From the NCBI RefSeq assembly GCF_002028455.1, contig NZ_MWUM01000020.1:1-64000 (forward strand): a DNA stretch of 64,000 bases, given 5' to 3'. This document shows, in pieces, positions 1 through 8,392 of this stretch; position 1 is the first letter of the stretch, and every line of letters starts with the position of its first letter. Origin of the DNA: Zoogloea sp. LCSB751. Lineage in GTDB: Bacteria; Pseudomonadota; Gammaproteobacteria; Burkholderiales; Rhodocyclaceae. Under the pieces are notes generated by a model. It was not told where the DNA came from, did no database searches, and worked only from the letters and a program-made list of their open reading frames with translations. The position numbers and the translations under genes are program-made.

Positions 1-120
1 GTGCTCAACAAGGCCAACGGCACCTACAGCCTGACCGACGGCGGCAACCTGGTCGGCACCGTCGCCAAGCCGGGCTATGACCCGAACGGCTACATGCTGG
101 GTGTGAACCACGTGTTCTAA
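1..120 (+). CDS. Gram-negative porin, C-terminal fragment (cut by window edge)
   Basis: Only the last 39 codons and a TAA stop are present; the gene begins outside the window. The reading frame ends in GVNHVF, the aromatic C-terminal beta-strand with terminal Phe that trimeric outer-membrane porins use for recognition by the BAM machinery. The short Gly/Asn/Asp-rich turn before it also fits a final hairpin of a 16-strand porin. The second porin in this window (5740-6927) ends in a similar LGLSYSF strand. Substrate cannot be told from this fragment. Confidence 0.7.
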   Translation: MLNKANGTYSLTDGGNLVGTVAKPGYDPNGYMLGVNHVF

Positions 121-183
121 AACCAGCGCGGCCCTGCGGGGCCAGGCTGGGAAACCGCCTGACCCTGCAGGGGCTCGAGCTTG

Positions 184-253
184 TTGGGGCGAATTCATTC
201 GCCCTCAGCCGGTTGAGCACAGTCCGCTGGCGAATGAACTCGCCCCCACAGGG
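184..253. repeat. REP-like palindromic element, copy 1
   Basis: Two inverted half-units, GGGGCGAATTCATTCGCCC at the left and GGCGAATGAACTCGCCCCC at the right, are separated by about 25 bases. The same half-units recur near 10942, 19176 and 45552, always between genes. The shape and wording resemble REP elements of Pseudomonas-type genomes. Here it lies between a porin and a convergent methyltransferase gene. Confidence 0.85.
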
Positions 254-268
254 TGCCCCGGCCGACGC

Positions 269-1102
269 CTACCTGTTCCCGGCCTTGATGAACTTGAGCG
301 TGAACTTGTCGCTCTCGCCGATGGCCAGGTAGCGCGCCCGGTCCTGGTCCTTGAGGCGTAGCGTGGGCGGCAGCGTCCATACCCCGGCGGGGTGGTCCTT
401 GGTGTCCAGCGGGTTGGCGGCGACTTCGGAGCGGGCGACGAGCTTGAAGCCGGCCTTCTCGATGCGGGCGATGACTTCGTCCTCCCGCAGGTAGCCGGCC
501 TGCAGCTGCTCGGCGGACGGGCGGTCCGTGCGGGCGCGGTGGTCTACCACGCCGAGCACGCCGCCGGGCTTGAGCACCGCGTGGAATTCGCGGAGCACCG
601 CGTCGGCGTTGCCGTCGGTGACCCAGTTGTGCAGGTTCATGAAGGTCAGCAGCAGGTCGACGGAGTCTGGCTTGAGCGTCGTCGTCAGGCCGGGGCTGAG
701 GGCCAGTTCGACCTTGCCGTACAGCGTCGCCTGGCTGGCGATCAGGCCGCCGATGGCGTCGTGCTCGGCGCGGGCGGCGGCGGGGTTGTGGTCGCCGGCG
801 TGCAGGGCGGCGATGTAATGGCCGTGGTCGCGCAGGTAGGGGGCGAGGATCTCGAACCACCAGGCGCCGACGCTGGGCCAGATCTCGACGACCGTCTGGC
901 CGGGCTTGATATCGAAGAATTCGAGGGTCGCCGCCGGCTGGCGGGCGGGGTCGCGCTGGCGGTTCTTCTCGCTGCGCTGGGGGCCGTCGATCCAGTGCTG
1001 GAGGGCGTTGTCCGCGTGGGCGGGGGCGATCAGCTGGCAGGCCAGGACGAGGGGCAGCAGAAGGCGTTTGAGGGTGGGCACGGTGTTCCTTTGTCGGGGC
1101 AT
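269..1102 (-). CDS. Exported class I SAM-dependent methyltransferase homologue (COG4798-like)
   Basis: The 277-residue product starts with a basic stretch and a hydrophobic signal segment ending in APAHA, so it should be exported. A methyltransferase-like Rossmann fold follows, with a motif around QTVVEIWPSVGAWWFEILAPYL (split here for reading: the acidic Glu sits where the SAM ribose ligand usually lies), a motif II region at DLLLTFMNLHNW, and the post-motif LKPGGVLGVVDHR. Proteins of this type are annotated as predicted methyltransferases, although an exported SAM enzyme is puzzling and the true function is not known. The Met-Pro-Arg start was chosen because it gives the signal peptide; no strong ribosome site is visible. 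Confidence 0.7.
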   Translation of the reverse strand: MPRQRNTVPTLKRLLLPLVLACQLIAPAHADNALQHWIDGPQRSEKNRQRDPARQPAATLEFFDIKPGQTVVEIWPSVGAWWFEILAPYLRDHGHYIAALHAGDHNPAAARAEHDAIGGLIASQATLYGKVELALSPGLTTTLKPDSVDLLLTFMNLHNWVTDGNADAVLREFHAVLKPGGVLGVVDHRARTDRPSAEQLQAGYLREDEVIARIEKAGFKLVARSEVAANPLDTKDHPAGVWTLPPTLRLKDQDRARYLAIGESDKFTLKFIKAGNR

Positions 1103-1167
1103 GTTCAGGTCGGGGAGTTTATGCTTATGTGGTGGCAGGAAGCCTTCAGTGAATGGGCTAGGGTGTT

Positions 1168-1863
1168 TCAGAAGCCGTCCCCGCCGGCATGGCGGAAGTC
1201 GTTGTCGATCCAGGCCTGAGCCGTGGCCGGGCTGAGCTTGAAGTCCGGCGTCACCCGCTGCTGGGCGACCAGCTCGCCGTCGGAGCCGAAGGCGTTGAGC
1301 AGGGCATGGGGTTCGTATTCGTCGGGCACGATGTCCAGCGTCACGTGCCACTCGGCGTCCTGGGCGAAGACGGTCAGGCGCTTGTGCAGGCGGGCCTGCA
1401 ACTGCAGGCGCTGGCGCTGCATGGCCTCCTCGGCAGATTTGACCAGGGTGAGGAACTCGCCGTAGTTGAGGGGCTTGGGGTTGCGCAGGTCCCGGTCCAG
1501 GTCCCACGGGGCCAGCAGCGCGGGTTCGCTGTCGCCGTCCCGGAGCAGTTCGACGCTCCATTCGCCGTCGTTGCGCAGCACCCGCGCGGTCCAGCCGTTC
1601 TCCTGCCACAGGCGGCTCTCACGGATTGCGTCGCCCTTGTCGGTGGGGGCTTCGACGAGCTTGGGCAGGGGCGCCGGGAAGGGGCGCCGTGCTGCCACGG
1701 GGGCGGAGGGCGCCACCAGGCCGCCGCTGGCGTTGACGAAGGCCAGCTGGGTGGGCGCGTGTTCGGCGGTCAGTGCGGCACGGGACAGCCGCCGGCGTGG
1801 GGCCAGGGCAGGCGGCAGCGGCGCCGCGTCGAGGGGGAAATCGAAACTCATCTGGGCGTTCAT
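1168..1863 (-). CDS. Hypothetical protein, unknown function
   Basis: The 231-residue product has a Pro/Ala-rich, probably disordered first 75 residues (a run of APLPPALAPRRR character). An ordered, charged C-terminal two-thirds follows, with Trp-rich strands such as WTARVLRNDGEWSVELLRDG. No motif that I recognise is present, and there is no signal peptide or membrane segment. Met-Asn-Ala was taken as the start because upstream codons add an unlikely leader; a longer version from 1914 is possible. It is convergent with nothing and shares its strand with the methyltransferase downstream. Confidence 0.55.
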   Translation of the reverse strand: MNAQMSFDFPLDAAPLPPALAPRRRLSRAALTAEHAPTQLAFVNASGGLVAPSAPVAARRPFPAPLPKLVEAPTDKGDAIRESRLWQENGWTARVLRNDGEWSVELLRDGDSEPALLAPWDLDRDLRNPKPLNYGEFLTLVKSAEEAMQRQRLQLQARLHKRLTVFAQDAEWHVTLDIVPDEYEPHALLNAFGSDGELVAQQRVTPDFKLSPATAQAWIDNDFRHAGGDGF

Positions 1864-1959
1864 GGGCAGCGCGTCATGCGGACGCTTCAAGCAAATGATG
1901 TATTGACTGTACAAAATAACACTATTTGCTTCAAGCCCGCGCCGCTACTCCGTCTGCGC

Positions 1960-2436
1960 CTAGCGACCGTCCAGCCCCACCGGCAGCTCGGTACGATCCA
2001 CCACCCGGCGCAGCACGAAGCTGGTGTGCACGCCGGTGACGCCCTGGATGCGGGTGATGCGGTTGAGCAGCAGGTCCTGGTAGGCGTCCATGTCGCGGAT
2101 CACCACCTTGAGCTGGTAGTCCGACTGCTGGCCGGTGATCAGCAGGCATTCGAGCACTTCCGGAATGTCGCTGATGGTGGCCTCCAGGCTGGCGAAGCGC
2201 TCCGGTGTGTGCTGGTCCATGGAGATGCCGATCAGCGCCATCAGGCTGAGGCCGAGTTTTTTTGCGTCGAGCAGAGCCCGGTAGCCGGTGATCAGGCCGG
2301 ACTCCTCCAGCGCCCGGACCCGGCGCAGGCAAGGGGAAGGCGACAGGCCGATGCGCTCGGCCAGATCCTGGTTGCTGATCCGCCCGTCCTGCTGGAGGAT
2401 GGCGAGAATTTGCCGGTCGTAGCGGTCGAGTTCCAT
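1960..2436 (-). CDS. Lrp/AsnC-family transcriptional regulator
   Basis: At 158 residues this has the usual length of the family. The N-terminal winged helix-turn-helix (about residues 1-60) contains DRQILAILQQDGRISNQDLA and the recognition helix SPSPCLRRVRALE. The C-terminal RAM/ACT-like domain carries ITGQQSDYQLKVVIRDMDAY, the effector-binding region of feast/famine regulators. The gene is divergent from leuA across a 133-base AT-rich spacer, so it may respond to an amino acid and act on leuA and itself; that link is inference from position only. Confidence 0.92.
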   Translation of the reverse strand: MELDRYDRQILAILQQDGRISNQDLAERIGLSPSPCLRRVRALEESGLITGYRALLDAKKLGLSLMALIGISMDQHTPERFASLEATISDIPEVLECLLITGQQSDYQLKVVIRDMDAYQDLLLNRITRIQGVTGVHTSFVLRRVVDRTELPVGLDGR

Positions 2437-2569
2437 TTAATTGCGTAAATTTGTTTGCGGTTGAAATTTTGTGTCTATTTTAAGGCGATCTTGCACGTAA
2501 AACGCAAGCACCTGCCACGCCGCTTTCCGTAAGATTCACCCATCGAATTCAATCTTCCGGAGCACCAAA

Positions 2570-4270
2570 ATGCCGCAGCAGATTCCCGCCAAGTACAGCG
2601 CCTTCCCGCCCGTACAACTCACCGACCGCCAGTGGCCTAGCCGCGTCATCGACAAGGCGCCGATCTGGATGAGCACCGACCTCCGCGACGGCAACCAGGC
2701 CCTTTTCGAGCCGATGAACGCCGACAAGAAGATGCAGATGTTCAAGACCCTCTGCGCGATCGGCTTCAAGGAAATCGAGATCGCCTTCCCGTCCGCCTCG
2801 CAGACCGAGTTCGACTTCGTGCGCGGCTTGATCGACGGCGGCCACATCCCCGCCGACGTGAGCATCGAGGTGCTCACCCAGGCCCGCGAGCACCTCATCC
2901 GCCGCACCTTCGAGTCCCTCAAGGGGGCGAAGAAGGCCATCGTTCATGTCTATAACGCCACCTGCAAGACCTTCCGCGACAACGTCTTCGGCATGAGCAA
3001 GGCCGAGGTGGTGGCGATGGCTGTCGATGCGGTGCGCCTCATCCGCACCCTTGCCGACGAGATGCCGGAAACCGCGATCACCCTCGAATACAGCCCGGAG
3101 CTCTTCACCGCCACCGAGCTCGACTTCGCCAAGGAAGTCTGCGACGCGGTCACCGAGACCTGGGGCGCCACGCCCGAGCGCAAGGTGATCCTCAACCTCC
3201 CGACCACCGTCGAGATCGCCACGCCCAACGTCTATGCCGACCAGATCGAGTGGATGCACAAGAACCTCGCCCGCCGCGACAGCGTGATCATCAGCCTCCA
3301 CCCGCACAACGACCGCGGCACCGCCGTGGCCGCCGCCGAGCTCGGACTCATGGCCGGCGCCGACCGCGTCGAGGGCTGCCTCTTCGGCAACGGCGAGCGC
3401 ACCGGCAACGTCGATCTCGTCACCCTCGCCCTCAACATGCACACCCAGGGCGTCGATCCGCAGCTCGACTTCTCGGACATCAACGCTGTTGCCCGTACCT
3501 ACGAGCACTGCACCCAGTTGCCTGTTCATCCGCGCCATCCGTACGTGGGTGATCTCGTCTTCACGGCCTTCTCCGGCTCCCACCAGGACGCCATCAAGAA
3601 GGGTTTTTCCGCTCAAAAGGCGGATGCGCCGTGGAACGTGCCCTATTTGCCCATCGATCCCGCCGACGTCGGTCGCAGCTACGATTCGGTGATCCGGGTG
3701 AATAGCCAATCCGGCAAGGGGGGCATCGCCTACTTGATGGAGAACGAATACGGCGTGGTGATGCCGCGCCGCTTGCAGGTGGAGTTCTCCGGCGTCGTGC
3801 AGCGCTACACCGATGCCCATGGCGGCGAGGTGAGCGCCGACGGCATCTGGCGCTTGTTCTCCGAGACCTACCTCGACACCGCCGCCCCGGTGCGCTACTG
3901 CAGCCACCACCTCGTCGAGAACGGTGCGGTGCAGGGCATCCGCTTGAGTGTGGAGATCGACGGCCAGCCGCGCATCCTCAATGGCGAAGGCAACGGCCCG
4001 ATCAACGCCGCCGTGCATGCCCTCCAGAGCGCCGGCATCCGCGTCCAGGTACGCAGCTACGAGGAACGCTCGATGGTGCCGATCGGCGATGACGGCAACG
4101 CCCAGGCCTGCGCCTTCATGGAAATGGCCGGCGAGACCCGCAGCGACTGCTACGGGGTCGGCATCGACGCCAACATCGTCACCGCGTCGATCAAGGCGCT
4201 CGTCAGCGGTGTGAATCGCGCCCAGGCGGCGAGCCGCGTGGCATCCCGGGCCGCAGCTCCGGCGGTCTGA
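2570..4270 (+). CDS. leuA: 2-isopropylmalate synthase (long, type 2 form)
   Basis: The enzyme condenses acetyl-CoA with 2-oxoisovalerate in the first committed step of leucine synthesis. The 566-residue product has the HMGL-like TIM barrel, including the metal-binding STDLRDGNQAL motif near residue 40, HPHNDRGTAVA in the middle and GNGERTGNVDL. These are followed by a linker and a C-terminal regulatory (LeuA dimer) domain where leucine feedback acts in the family. Length and wording match the LeuA2 form found in actinobacteria and many proteobacteria. A GGAG site lies about 8 bases before the ATG. It stands alone as a transcription unit, divergent from the Lrp gene. Confidence 0.95.
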   Translation: MPQQIPAKYSAFPPVQLTDRQWPSRVIDKAPIWMSTDLRDGNQALFEPMNADKKMQMFKTLCAIGFKEIEIAFPSASQTEFDFVRGLIDGGHIPADVSIEVLTQAREHLIRRTFESLKGAKKAIVHVYNATCKTFRDNVFGMSKAEVVAMAVDAVRLIRTLADEMPETAITLEYSPELFTATELDFAKEVCDAVTETWGATPERKVILNLPTTVEIATPNVYADQIEWMHKNLARRDSVIISLHPHNDRGTAVAAAELGLMAGADRVEGCLFGNGERTGNVDLVTLALNMHTQGVDPQLDFSDINAVARTYEHCTQLPVHPRHPYVGDLVFTAFSGSHQDAIKKGFSAQKADAPWNVPYLPIDPADVGRSYDSVIRVNSQSGKGGIAYLMENEYGVVMPRRLQVEFSGVVQRYTDAHGGEVSADGIWRLFSETYLDTAAPVRYCSHHLVENGAVQGIRLSVEIDGQPRILNGEGNGPINAAVHALQSAGIRVQVRSYEERSMVPIGDDGNAQACAFMEMAGETRSDCYGVGIDANIVTASIKALVSGVNRAQAASRVASRAAAPAV

Positions 4271-4368
4271 GCAGGGCGGGTTCGATACGGCGGCGCGGAG
4301 GCACCCAGCGGGCTGCCGACGAGGCTCCGGCCACCGGAATCGACATACCCGACTCACCGTCCGGTGTC

Positions 4369-4383
4369 GTCCTGAATGCGGAC
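4369..4383. promoter_or_regulatory. Candidate upstream activator site (GTCCT-N5-CGGAC)
   Basis: An inverted repeat with one mismatch to the GTCCG-N5-CGGAC motif seen twice before the sigma-54 activator gene. It lies about 130 bases upstream of the -24 element at 4516, a normal distance for an enhancer-type activator site. The rest of the 4271-4613 intergenic stretch holds the sigma-54 promoter and nothing else I recognise. Confidence 0.4.
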
Positions 4384-4515
4384 GGCATCGGACGGTGGCG
4401 TTGTAAATGCGGTTGCAGAAGGGCGCCGCGAATTGTCCACGAATTGCCCGTGAATCGATTCGCGTGCCGCGGAAATAAAGGCCCCACGTCACTCTAATCC
4501 ATCCGTTTATTTGTC

Positions 4516-4531
4516 TGGCACATCGCTTGCT
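4516..4531 (+). promoter_or_regulatory. Sigma-54 promoter for secondary alcohol dehydrogenase
   Basis: TGGCAC-ATCGC-TTGCT is a full match to the -24/-12 consensus with the correct 5-base gap. Transcription should begin about 12 bases downstream, giving a leader of roughly 70 bases before the ATG at 4614. Confidence 0.85.
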
Positions 4532-4613
4532 GATTCGGCGCGGCTTTTCCGAAATGGAAAAGCCATTCCGAAAACGACAGCCGCGAGCGGCAAATAAATC
4601 TGGAGGAGCAGAA

Positions 4614-5678
4614 ATGGCAAATACGATGAAGGCCCTGGTCATGCGGGGTCTGCACGACGTGGCGGTGCTGGAGCGGCCTATTCCTGAGGCCGGGCCGAAC
4701 GATGCGATCGTCAGAACCACGGTGGCGATGGTGTGCACGTCCGACTGCCACACCATCGAGGGCGGCCTCGGCGAACTGCAGGACCGGGTCCTCGGCCACG
4801 AGGCGGTGGGCGTCATCCACGCGCTGGGCAGCGCGGTGCGCGGCTTCCAGGTCGGCCAGCGGGTCGCGGTGAATGCGATCACCCCCTGCTACAAGTGCGA
4901 GAACTGCCAGCGCGGCTTCACCTCCCAATGCCAGGTGATGCTCGGCGGCTACAAGTTCACCGCCCAGAAGGACGGCAACATGGCCGAGTACTTCCACGTC
5001 AATGACGCGGAGGCCAACCTGGCGCCGATCCCCGATGGGGTGTCGGACGAGGCCGCGTGCTACACCACCGACATGATGTCCACCGGCTTCAAGGGCGCCG
5101 AGAACGCCCGCATTCCGCTCGGCGGCTCGGGCGTGGTGTTCGGCATGGGGCCGGTCGGCCTGATGGCGGTGGCCGGCACGCGCCTGCTCGGCGCCGGCCT
5201 GGTGATCGCCGTGGATTGCGTGCCGTCGCGGCTGGAGCTGGCCCGTTACTACGGCGCCGACGTGACGATCAACTTCAAGGAGCAGGACCCGATCGCCGAG
5301 ATCCTGCGCCTCACCGGTGGCCACGGTGCCGATGCGGCGATGGATGCACTGGGCTCCCAGCCGACCTTCGAGAACTGCGTGAAGGCGACCCGGGCCGGCG
5401 GGGTGATCTCCAACATCGGCTATTTCGGCCACGGCGACTACATCAAGATTCCCCGCGCCGAGTGGGGCGTCGGCATGGGCGAAAAGACCATCACCACGCT
5501 GCTCTGTCCGGGTGGCCGCGAGCGCATGGGGCGCCTGCTGCGCCTGATCGAGAGCGGGCGCGTCGATCCGACCCGCCTCACCACGCATCACTTCAAGTTC
5601 TCGGAAATCGAGACGGCCCTCCACCTGATGACCACCAAGGCCGACGGCATCATCAAGCCGGTCATCCACTTCGACTGA
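4614..5678 (+). CDS. Zinc-dependent secondary alcohol dehydrogenase (Thermoanaerobacter-ADH type)
   Basis: The 354-residue medium-chain dehydrogenase closely follows Thermoanaerobacter brockii/Clostridium secondary ADH along its length. Shared features are CTSDCH near residue 41, GHEAVG, TTDMMSTGF, MGPVGLMAVAG and the LCPGGRERM segment. The catalytic zinc ligands (Cys41, the His of GHEAVG, the Asp of TTDMMSTG) are present. Unlike T. brockii ADH it keeps a four-Cys structural zinc loop (CYKCENCQRGFTSQC), and the strand after the Rossmann motif has Asp (AVDCVPSR), which predicts NAD rather than NADP. The start was set by GGAGGAG 7 bases upstream. It follows a sigma-54 promoter and precedes a porin; the likely role is oxidation of a secondary alcohol to the ketone used by the Apc carboxylase. 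Confidence 0.9.
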   Translation: MANTMKALVMRGLHDVAVLERPIPEAGPNDAIVRTTVAMVCTSDCHTIEGGLGELQDRVLGHEAVGVIHALGSAVRGFQVGQRVAVNAITPCYKCENCQRGFTSQCQVMLGGYKFTAQKDGNMAEYFHVNDAEANLAPIPDGVSDEAACYTTDMMSTGFKGAENARIPLGGSGVVFGMGPVGLMAVAGTRLLGAGLVIAVDCVPSRLELARYYGADVTINFKEQDPIAEILRLTGGHGADAAMDALGSQPTFENCVKATRAGGVISNIGYFGHGDYIKIPRAEWGVGMGEKTITTLLCPGGRERMGRLLRLIESGRVDPTRLTTHHFKFSEIETALHLMTTKADGIIKPVIHFD

Positions 5679-5695
5679 ATCGCCACGCCTCTCTT

Positions 5696-5715
5696 CCGGG
5701 CTGAGCGCAGCCCGG
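5696..5715 (+). other. Intercistronic hairpin between dehydrogenase and porin
   Basis: CCGGGCT-gagcgc-AGCCCGG forms a strong stem-loop 17 bases after the dehydrogenase stop and 25 bases before the porin start. No T-tract follows, so it could stabilise the upstream message or attenuate rather than terminate. Confidence 0.5.
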
Positions 5716-5739
5716 TGAATCCAGCAACAGGAATACGAC

Positions 5740-6927
5740 ATGAACGCAAAATTCCATGCGCAGCTCTGCGCAGGGGCGGCCCTGTGCGCCCTTTTCGGGC
5801 CGGCCGTCGCCGTAGCCGACGAAGGTTTCACCCTGCTCGACGGCGACAAGGGCCGGCTGACGATCTACGGCACCCTCGACGGCGGCCTGCTCAGCCGCAG
5901 CGGCAGCAACGGCGCCTACGCGGCCCAGGCCGGCAGCAGCTTCGCCGGCCACAAGTCGGAGCTGACCAGCGGCATCGAATCGGAGAGCCGCCTCGGCTTC
6001 AAGGGCAGCCGCGACCTGCGCAACGGCATCACCGCGCTGTTCCAGCTCGAGGCGGGGATCTCCATCGACGACGGCAAATCCACCCTCAGCGATGCCCAGG
6101 GCCACAGCCTGTTCCGCCGCAAGTCCTTCGTCGGCCTCAGTGGCGGCTACGGCACGGTGGTTCTGGGGCGCATCGACGGCGGCCGCTACAGCGTGGCCGG
6201 CAAGTACGATCCGTTTGCCAACGGCACGGTGGCCAACATGGCGTCGGTGCAGGTGCATGGCACCCGCGCCGACAACGCGGTGGCCTACATCTCGCCGGCC
6301 TGGAACGGCCTGTCCTTCCTGGCTGCCTACACCACCAGCCTGGTGGGCCAGGAGAACCCGGGCAACCGGAACGACGGCCGCCTGTGGGCCTTCATCCCGT
6401 CCTACTCGAAGGGCCCGCTCAACCTGACCCTGGATTTCGAGCAGCTGGCGCCCAAGGGCAGCGAGGAGCACAAGACCAACATCCTGGTCGGCGGCGCCTC
6501 CTACGACTTCGGCCCGTTCAAGCTGCACGGCTATTGGGAGAGCATCAAGACCGACAACTACAAGGACGTCTTCGATGGCAGCTTCGCCACCTATAGCGCG
6601 CTCCTGAATCACCGCAGCTGGATGGTCGGCGCTTCGGCGCCGGTGTGGGGCGAGCAGGCCCGGGTGCGGGCGTCCTACGTGGTCCTCGATGACAAGACCT
6701 CCCTCGACGCGAGTTGCCGCAAGTGGGGCATCGGCGGCGTGTTCTACCTGTTCGAGCGCAGCGCCTACCTGTATGCCGACGTGGCCAAGATTCAGAACAG
6801 CGCCAACGGCATCTGCTCGATCCAGCCCAACCCGGCCCGCACGGCGGTGGACTCGGGCGGCGTCGGCTCGCCGGTGGGCGGCTACGGCACCACCGGTTTC
6901 GACCTGGGGCTGAGCTACAGCTTCTGA
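5740..6927 (+). CDS. Gram-negative (neisserial-type) outer-membrane porin
   Basis: The 395-residue product has a signal peptide ending in AVAVADEG. Typical porin strands follow, such as SRLGFKGSRDLRNGITALFQLE and the loop-3 region after FRRKSFVGLSGGYGTVVLGR, and it ends in a terminal Phe (LGLSYSF). Such trimeric porins admit small polar or aromatic solutes. It is co-directional with the secondary alcohol dehydrogenase 61 bases upstream and has AGGAA before the ATG. It may therefore share the sigma-54 promoter and serve uptake of the same substrate; that is inferred from position. Confidence 0.88.
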   Translation: MNAKFHAQLCAGAALCALFGPAVAVADEGFTLLDGDKGRLTIYGTLDGGLLSRSGSNGAYAAQAGSSFAGHKSELTSGIESESRLGFKGSRDLRNGITALFQLEAGISIDDGKSTLSDAQGHSLFRRKSFVGLSGGYGTVVLGRIDGGRYSVAGKYDPFANGTVANMASVQVHGTRADNAVAYISPAWNGLSFLAAYTTSLVGQENPGNRNDGRLWAFIPSYSKGPLNLTLDFEQLAPKGSEEHKTNILVGGASYDFGPFKLHGYWESIKTDNYKDVFDGSFATYSALLNHRSWMVGASAPVWGEQARVRASYVVLDDKTSLDASCRKWGIGGVFYLFERSAYLYADVAKIQNSANGICSIQPNPARTAVDSGGVGSPVGGYGTTGFDLGLSYSF

Positions 6928-6940
6928 CCAGCCGTTAGTG

Positions 6941-6967
6941 CGCCCGGCTCCCAGGTGGAGCCGGGCG
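6941..6967. terminator. Bidirectional hairpin between convergent genes
   Basis: CGCCCGGCTCC-caggt-GGAGCCGGGCG is an 11-base-pair perfect stem between the porin (+) and the PAS/MCP gene (-), which end 13 and 6 bases away. There is no T-run, so intrinsic termination is likely but not certain. Confidence 0.55.
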
Positions 6968-6973
6968 GACCGT

Positions 6974-8293
6974 TCAGGGCTCCTCGGTGGCCATCTTGCC
7001 GATGCGCGCGGTGGTTTCGCGGGTGCGCTCGGCGAGCTTGCGCACTTCGTCGGCGACCACCGCGAAACCGCGGCCGCTCTCGCCGGCGCGGGCGGCTTCG
7101 ATGGCTGCGTTGAGGGCCAGCAAGTTGGTCTGATCCGCGATTTCCTTGATCGTGCCGACCAGTTCGCCGATGCGGTGCAGGGTGGCTTCCAGCTTGGCTT
7201 GCTGCTTCTCGCGAATCTCCCGCTGTTCGTTCTCGCGCAGCCGGGTGTCGATGTCGGTCAGGGCGCCGACCGCCCGCAGCGGTGTGCCGTCGGCGGCGCG
7301 GCGCGTCTGCGCCGAGGCGCGGAACCAGCGGTACTCGCCATTCTTCAGGGCCAGGCGGTGGGCCTCGTCGTAGGGCGTGCGGCCACTGCGGTCGGCCAGG
7401 TGGTTGAGGAAGGCCTTCAGCACGCGCTCCCGGTCTTCCGGATGGAGGCGCGAGGACCAGGCTTCGAGCGTATTCGGAAAATCGTTCTCGTCGCTGAAAC
7501 CGAGCATGCGCCGCAGCTGCTGCGACCACCACACGGTGTTTGACGGGTGAAGGGCGTCGCCGCCGACGATCTCGATGTCCCACAGGCCGTCGCTGAGCAG
7601 TTCGCGGACCAGCTCGAAGCGTTCCAGGCTGCGCTTGAGCAGGGCGTCCTGCTCCAGCGTGTCGTGGATGTCCACCAACGAGCCGGCCACCCGCAGCGGT
7701 GTGCCGGACGGATCGCGCAGGGTCGTGCCGATGGCCCGGAACCAGCGGTAGCCGCCGTCCTTGCGGGCCAGCCGGTACTGGATGTCGTAGGGCGTGCGGC
7801 CGCTGCGGTCGCTCAGGTGGGCGCCGAAGGCCGCACTCACCCGGCGGGCGTCGTCCGCATGCAGGCGCTGGCTCCAGCTCTCCAGCCGGTCGGGGAAGTC
7901 CCGTTCGTCCTCGAAGCCGAGCAGGCGCCGCAGCTGGGGCGACCACCACACCACGCTGTCCGGATGGGCCGGGTCGCCGGCGGCCAGGTGAATGTCCCAC
8001 AGCCCCTCGCCGCTGGCGCTGCTGATCAGGTCGAAGCGCTCGGCCAGTTCGGCGGCCTCGCGGCGGGCTTCGGCGAGGGCTTCGTCGAGGCGGAGGGCGT
8101 CCTCTTCAAGGGCGTCCGCGCGACGGCGGGTTTCGGCCGCGCGGTTGAGTGCGCCCTGGTGGGCTTCCTGCAGGCGGGTGTCGAGCTGGGCGAGGCGTCG
8201 GGAGCCCCGGAACGGGGTGAGCAGCGGGGTTCCGCCGACAAGGGCGTCGGCGAAGTGCTCCAGGTGGGCGAGCCACTGGCGGTTGGCAAACAC
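6974..8293 (-). CDS. Soluble PAS-PAS methyl-accepting chemotaxis-type protein with short signalling tip
   Basis: The 439-residue product has no membrane segments. An N-terminal coiled coil (about residues 35-85, rich in Ala/Glu/Arg) is followed by two PAS_3 domains in tandem (near 90-215 and 220-345). These have near-duplicate wording, for example WWSPQLRRLLGF and WWSQQLRRMLGF. A chemoreceptor tip comes last, with IKEIADQTNLLALNAAIEAA and GRGFAVVADEVRKLAERT, the CheA/CheW contact hairpin. The chain ends only about 15 residues after that hairpin, so the usual long signalling bundle is missing. Overall order recalls BdlA/Aer-type soluble redox sensors. The start codon is GTG with GGAGAC upstream. 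Confidence 0.82.
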   Translation of the reverse strand: MFANRQWLAHLEHFADALVGGTPLLTPFRGSRRLAQLDTRLQEAHQGALNRAAETRRRADALEEDALRLDEALAEARREAAELAERFDLISSASGEGLWDIHLAAGDPAHPDSVVWWSPQLRRLLGFEDERDFPDRLESWSQRLHADDARRVSAAFGAHLSDRSGRTPYDIQYRLARKDGGYRWFRAIGTTLRDPSGTPLRVAGSLVDIHDTLEQDALLKRSLERFELVRELLSDGLWDIEIVGGDALHPSNTVWWSQQLRRMLGFSDENDFPNTLEAWSSRLHPEDRERVLKAFLNHLADRSGRTPYDEAHRLALKNGEYRWFRASAQTRRAADGTPLRAVGALTDIDTRLRENEQREIREKQQAKLEATLHRIGELVGTIKEIADQTNLLALNAAIEAARAGESGRGFAVVADEVRKLAERTRETTARIGKMATEEP

Positions 8294-8336
8294 GTTGGTC
8301 GGTCTCCGTGGAGAAAGGGACTGAAAGAGGGCGCGC

Positions 8337-8368
8337 GCCGGGGCCGCCCGGTGATGGGCGGCCCCGGC
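8337..8368. terminator. Strong GC hairpin downstream of the second alcohol dehydrogenase
   Basis: GCCGGGGCCGCCC-ggtgat-GGGCGGCCCCGGC forms a 13-base-pair stem. It lies between the PAS/MCP start and the end of the minus-strand dehydrogenase, so it most likely ends the dehydrogenase message. No T-tract is present. Confidence 0.5.
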
Positions 8369-8392
8369 GGGACGTGCTGCGGGCAGATGCCG

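Noticed and set aside
2549..4882. 777-residue open frame on the minus strand opposite leuA
   Set aside because: Antisense to a clear leuA with a Gly/Ala/Val/His/Arg-rich composition typical of reverse-strand frames in high-GC genes; no ribosome site or motif.
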